Of a stretch of DNA of 5,709 nucleotides, positions 4,339-5,709 are shown in pieces. Source of the DNA: Anaerolineae bacterium (GTDB taxonomy: Bacteria; Chloroflexota; Anaerolineae; J102); NCBI GenBank assembly GCA_026985975.1, contig JALSPL010000014.1, forward strand, positions 1 to 5,709, read 5' to 3'. Within the stretch, counting starts at the first letter, position 1. Each line of letters opens with the position of its first letter. Position numbers and translations under genes: made by a program. The notes below the pieces were generated by a model. It had not been told where the DNA came from. It did not search any database and saw nothing but the letters and a program-made list of their open reading frames with translations.

Positions 4339-5455
4339 GCAGGCACTCATCGCCCTGGGCAGCAACATCGAGCGGACGCGCAATCTGCCCCGGGCGCTGC
4401 AACTGTTGCGCCGGGACAACCGCTGGCGGGTGCTGGCGGAAAGCCCCATCTACGAAACCCCCGCCGTAGGCGATGCCCCCCAACCTGATTATTTCAATGC
4501 TGCCGTATTGTTGGAGACCGGGCTCTCGCCCGCGGACTTGCGGCGGGCCTTGCGCCGTATCGAGGCCCGGCTGGGCCGGGTGCGCACCGCCGACAAATTC
4601 GCTCCCCGCACCATCGACCTGGATCTCGTTTTCGTTAAAGATCGGCAGCTCAACCTTGATGGCGGCGCTTTGCCCGATCCCGACATCCTGGATCATCCCC
4701 ACCTCGCTCTTCCTCTGGCCGATATCGCCCCGGACTGGGTGTTTCCGGGCGTCGGCCTCACCCTCAAACAAATCGCCGAGGGCCTGCATCCTTCGGAAAT
4801 GGAGATAAGAAAAATGACAACGAACGTTAAACCCAGCATCAAGATGCTCAGCCACTATGGCACCGATCAGATTTTTGAAGCTGAGGATAATGAGATCTAC
4901 GATCCTGAATTCGAGGAGCTCATTCGTCAGATTCTGGTGCGCATCGGCGAAGATCCCAAACGCGAGGGCCTGAGACGCACGCCGCTACGCGTGGCCAAAG
5001 CCTATGATTTTCTCACCAGCGGCTACGCCGTCACGGTCGAGGAGGTGGTGAACAACGCCATCTTCACCGATGGCTGCGACGAGATGGTCATCGTCAAGGA
5101 TATCGAATTCTACTCCATGTGCGAGCATCACATGATCCCCTTCTTCGGGCGGGTGCATGTGGGCTATCTTCCCAATGGCAAGGTGATCGGTCTCAGCAAA
5201 GTGGCCCGCATCGTGGACGTCTTCGCCCGCCGCCTGCAGATTCAGGAGCGCATGACCAATCAGATCGCAGACGCCATGGTGGCGATATTGAGCCCCATGG
5301 GCGTGGGCGTGGTGGTCGAGGCCAGTCATCTGTGCATGATGATGCGGGGCGTGCAAAAGCAAAACAGCTCCACTATCACCAGCGCCATGCGCGGCCTTTT
5401 CAAAAAAGACGCCCGCACCCGGGCCGAATTCATGAATCTAATCCGGGAGCGATAG
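4331..5455 (+). CDS. folK: Bifunctional HPPK (FolK) - GTP cyclohydrolase I (FolE) fusion
   Basis: One uninterrupted 374-residue frame carries two complete folate enzymes. Residues 1-156 are HPPK, which transfers pyrophosphate from ATP to 6-hydroxymethyl-dihydropterin: ALGSNIERTRNL (8-19), SPIYETPAVG (38-47), QPDYFNAAVLLET (51-63), RRIEARLGRVR (75-85) and FAPRTIDLDLVF (90-101), with Asp96 and Asp98 as the magnesium ligands, then LPDPDILDHPH (114-124). Residues 162-374 are GTP cyclohydrolase I, described in the entry starting at 4814. The domains are joined by only about five residues (M157-K161), with no added linker. Neither half looks degraded. The start ATG 4331 overlaps folB by 8 nt. FolK-then-FolE fusion is known as FolKE in Lactococcus lactis, also next to folB. 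Whether the cell makes the full fusion, separate FolE, or both depends on the internal start. Confidence 0.85.
   Translation: MTEQALIALGSNIERTRNLPRALQLLRRDNRWRVLAESPIYETPAVGDAPQPDYFNAAVLLETGLSPADLRRALRRIEARLGRVRTADKFAPRTIDLDLVFVKDRQLNLDGGALPDPDILDHPHLALPLADIAPDWVFPGVGLTLKQIAEGLHPSEMEIRKMTTNVKPSIKMLSHYGTDQIFEAEDNEIYDPEFEELIRQILVRIGEDPKREGLRRTPLRVAKAYDFLTSGYAVTVEEVVNNAIFTDGCDEMVIVKDIEFYSMCEHHMIPFFGRVHVGYLPNGKVIGLSKVARIVDVFARRLQIQERMTNQIADAMVAILSPMGVGVVVEASHLCMMMRGVQKQNSSTITSAMRGLFKKDARTRAEFMNLIRER
4801..4816 (+). promoter_or_regulatory. Internal ribosome-binding site and ATG at the FolK-FolE junction
   Basis: GGAGATAAGAAAAATG places GGAG (4801-4804) nine bases before an in-frame ATG (4814-4816), exactly where GTP cyclohydrolase I proteins normally begin. 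It is among the better ribosome sites in the window. It would allow independent FolE synthesis from within the fused reading frame, or it may be a relic of a formerly separate folE. Confidence 0.6.
4814..5455 (+). CDS. folE: GTP cyclohydrolase I FolE, alternative internal-start product
   Basis: Initiation at ATG 4814 would give a 213-residue protein of normal FolE length. The enzyme converts GTP to 7,8-dihydroneopterin triphosphate plus formate, the committed step of folate and pterin synthesis, as a toroidal decamer. The zinc site is intact: Cys103 and His106 in YSMCEHHMIPFFGRVHVGY (100-118) and Cys174 in EASHLCMMMRGVQK (169-182), with His105 and His172 matching catalytic histidines. DPKREGLRRTPLRVAKAY (47-64) and GLSKVARIVDVFARRLQIQE (126-145) are also typical, and the C-terminus (TSAMRGLFKKDARTRAEFMNLI) is complete. 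The canonical zinc cysteines identify the zinc-dependent type IA enzyme, not type IB (FolE2). This entry is the C-terminal part of the gene starting at 4331; the uncertainty is over where translation starts, not over what the domain is. Confidence 0.7.
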   Translation: MTTNVKPSIKMLSHYGTDQIFEAEDNEIYDPEFEELIRQILVRIGEDPKREGLRRTPLRVAKAYDFLTSGYAVTVEEVVNNAIFTDGCDEMVIVKDIEFYSMCEHHMIPFFGRVHVGYLPNGKVIGLSKVARIVDVFARRLQIQERMTNQIADAMVAILSPMGVGVVVEASHLCMMMRGVQKQNSSTITSAMRGLFKKDARTRAEFMNLIRER

Positions 5456-5494
5456 AATCGAGGCCGCCCAATTTTGGCGTAAAATCCCCCCTGT

Positions 5495-5511
5495 CGCCTG
5501 CTTCGTAAATA
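5495..5511 (+). repeat. 17-bp direct repeat, copy 1
   Basis: CGCCTGCTTCGTAAATA recurs at 5675-5691 with one mismatch, 180 bp downstream. It lies 40 bp after the FolK-FolE stop codon in otherwise featureless sequence. AATTTT and TTGGCGT also occur upstream of both copies with different spacing, hinting at a degenerate longer element. Confidence 0.55.
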
Positions 5512-5578
5512 AGTCAAAAGGAAAAAGGCGCAAGGCAAAAAGTCCTCACGACCACGTTGGCCGCAGCAGCGAGGGATG

Positions 5579-5632
5579 TAATGCGTAAAAACGTAAAACG
5601 TAGCGATTTTACGCATTGCGGATTACGCATTA
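5579..5632. repeat. TAATGCGTAA inverted-repeat cluster
   Basis: AATGCGTAAAA (5580-5590) is a perfect 11-bp inverted match to TTTTACGCATT (5607-5617), with ACGTAAAACGT (5591-5601) in the loop, itself able to form a small hairpin. TAATGCGTAA (5579-5588) also pairs perfectly with TTACGCATTA (5623-5632). The two right-hand arms compete for the same left arm. There is no adjacent T-run in the plus direction, so this does not look like an intrinsic terminator. Confidence 0.6.
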
Positions 5633-5674
5633 CGTCTCCAATTTTCATTCTTATTGGCGTGCAGCCGCTCATGG

Positions 5675-5691
5675 CGCCTGTTTCGTAAATA
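5675..5691 (+). repeat. 17-bp direct repeat, copy 2
   Basis: CGCCTGTTTCGTAAATA matches the copy at 5495-5511 at 16 of 17 positions. It sits near the right edge of the window, so its relation to the next gene cannot be judged. The remaining 5456-5709 sequence holds no coding frame I can support and no clear terminator for the folate genes. Confidence 0.55.
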
Positions 5692-5709
5692 GACGGAAGA
5701 CCGGAGACG

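Overview
The window reads as a moderately GC-rich bacterial chromosome segment. The mix of genes (a short soluble FtsK-type motor, a DUF2905 membrane protein, an ECF sigma factor with a small zinc-type anti-sigma partner, and folate genes including a pteridine reductase), together with sparse Shine-Dalgarno use and GC-rich intergenic hairpins, makes me lean towards Chloroflexota (Anaerolineae-like). That placement is an inference; no rRNA or tRNA marker gene is present. I see no phage, transposon, CRISPR or toxin-antitoxin signature.

Region 1 (1-383) has no convincing gene. It holds a dense run of short perfect hairpins (58-287), one of them a strong 10-bp stem, ending in a terminator-like fold. 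A near-consensus housekeeping promoter follows (TTGAAA, 17-bp spacer, TATAAT, 329-357).

Region 2 (384-2627) is a plus-strand run: an FtsK/SpoIIIE-type ATPase lacking membrane and DNA-reading domains; a 73-residue DUF2905-type membrane protein whose extended -10 element lies so close to its ATG that the transcript may be leaderless; an ECF sigma factor; and, 8 nt later, a 93-residue cysteine/histidine protein that is its likely anti-sigma partner.

Region 3 (2624-5455) is mostly folate metabolism. A small unknown minus-strand gene (2624-2893) converges on the anti-sigma gene with overlapping stop codons and diverges from a short-chain reductase. The reductase has the Asp-Tyr-Lys catalytic spacing and HYxRS NADPH motif of pteridine reductases (PTR1/FolM). 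After a 266-bp gap with 10-bp-phased GACGA repeats comes folB, overlapping the next gene by 8 nt. That next gene is a single uninterrupted frame encoding HPPK (FolK) fused to GTP cyclohydrolase I (FolE). A good ribosome-binding site and ATG at the domain junction suggest FolE may also be made alone. Together these genes give the first step of the pathway (FolE), two later steps (FolB, FolK) and a plausible reductase; FolP, FolC and a classical FolA are not in the window.

Region 4 (5456-5709) is non-coding as far as I can tell and contains two 17-bp direct repeats about 180 bp apart and a set of TAATGCGTAA inverted repeats.

The most notable items are the FolK-FolE fusion with a probable internal start, the phased repeat block upstream of folB, and the upstream hairpin array. 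I found no clearly new defence or mobile system.
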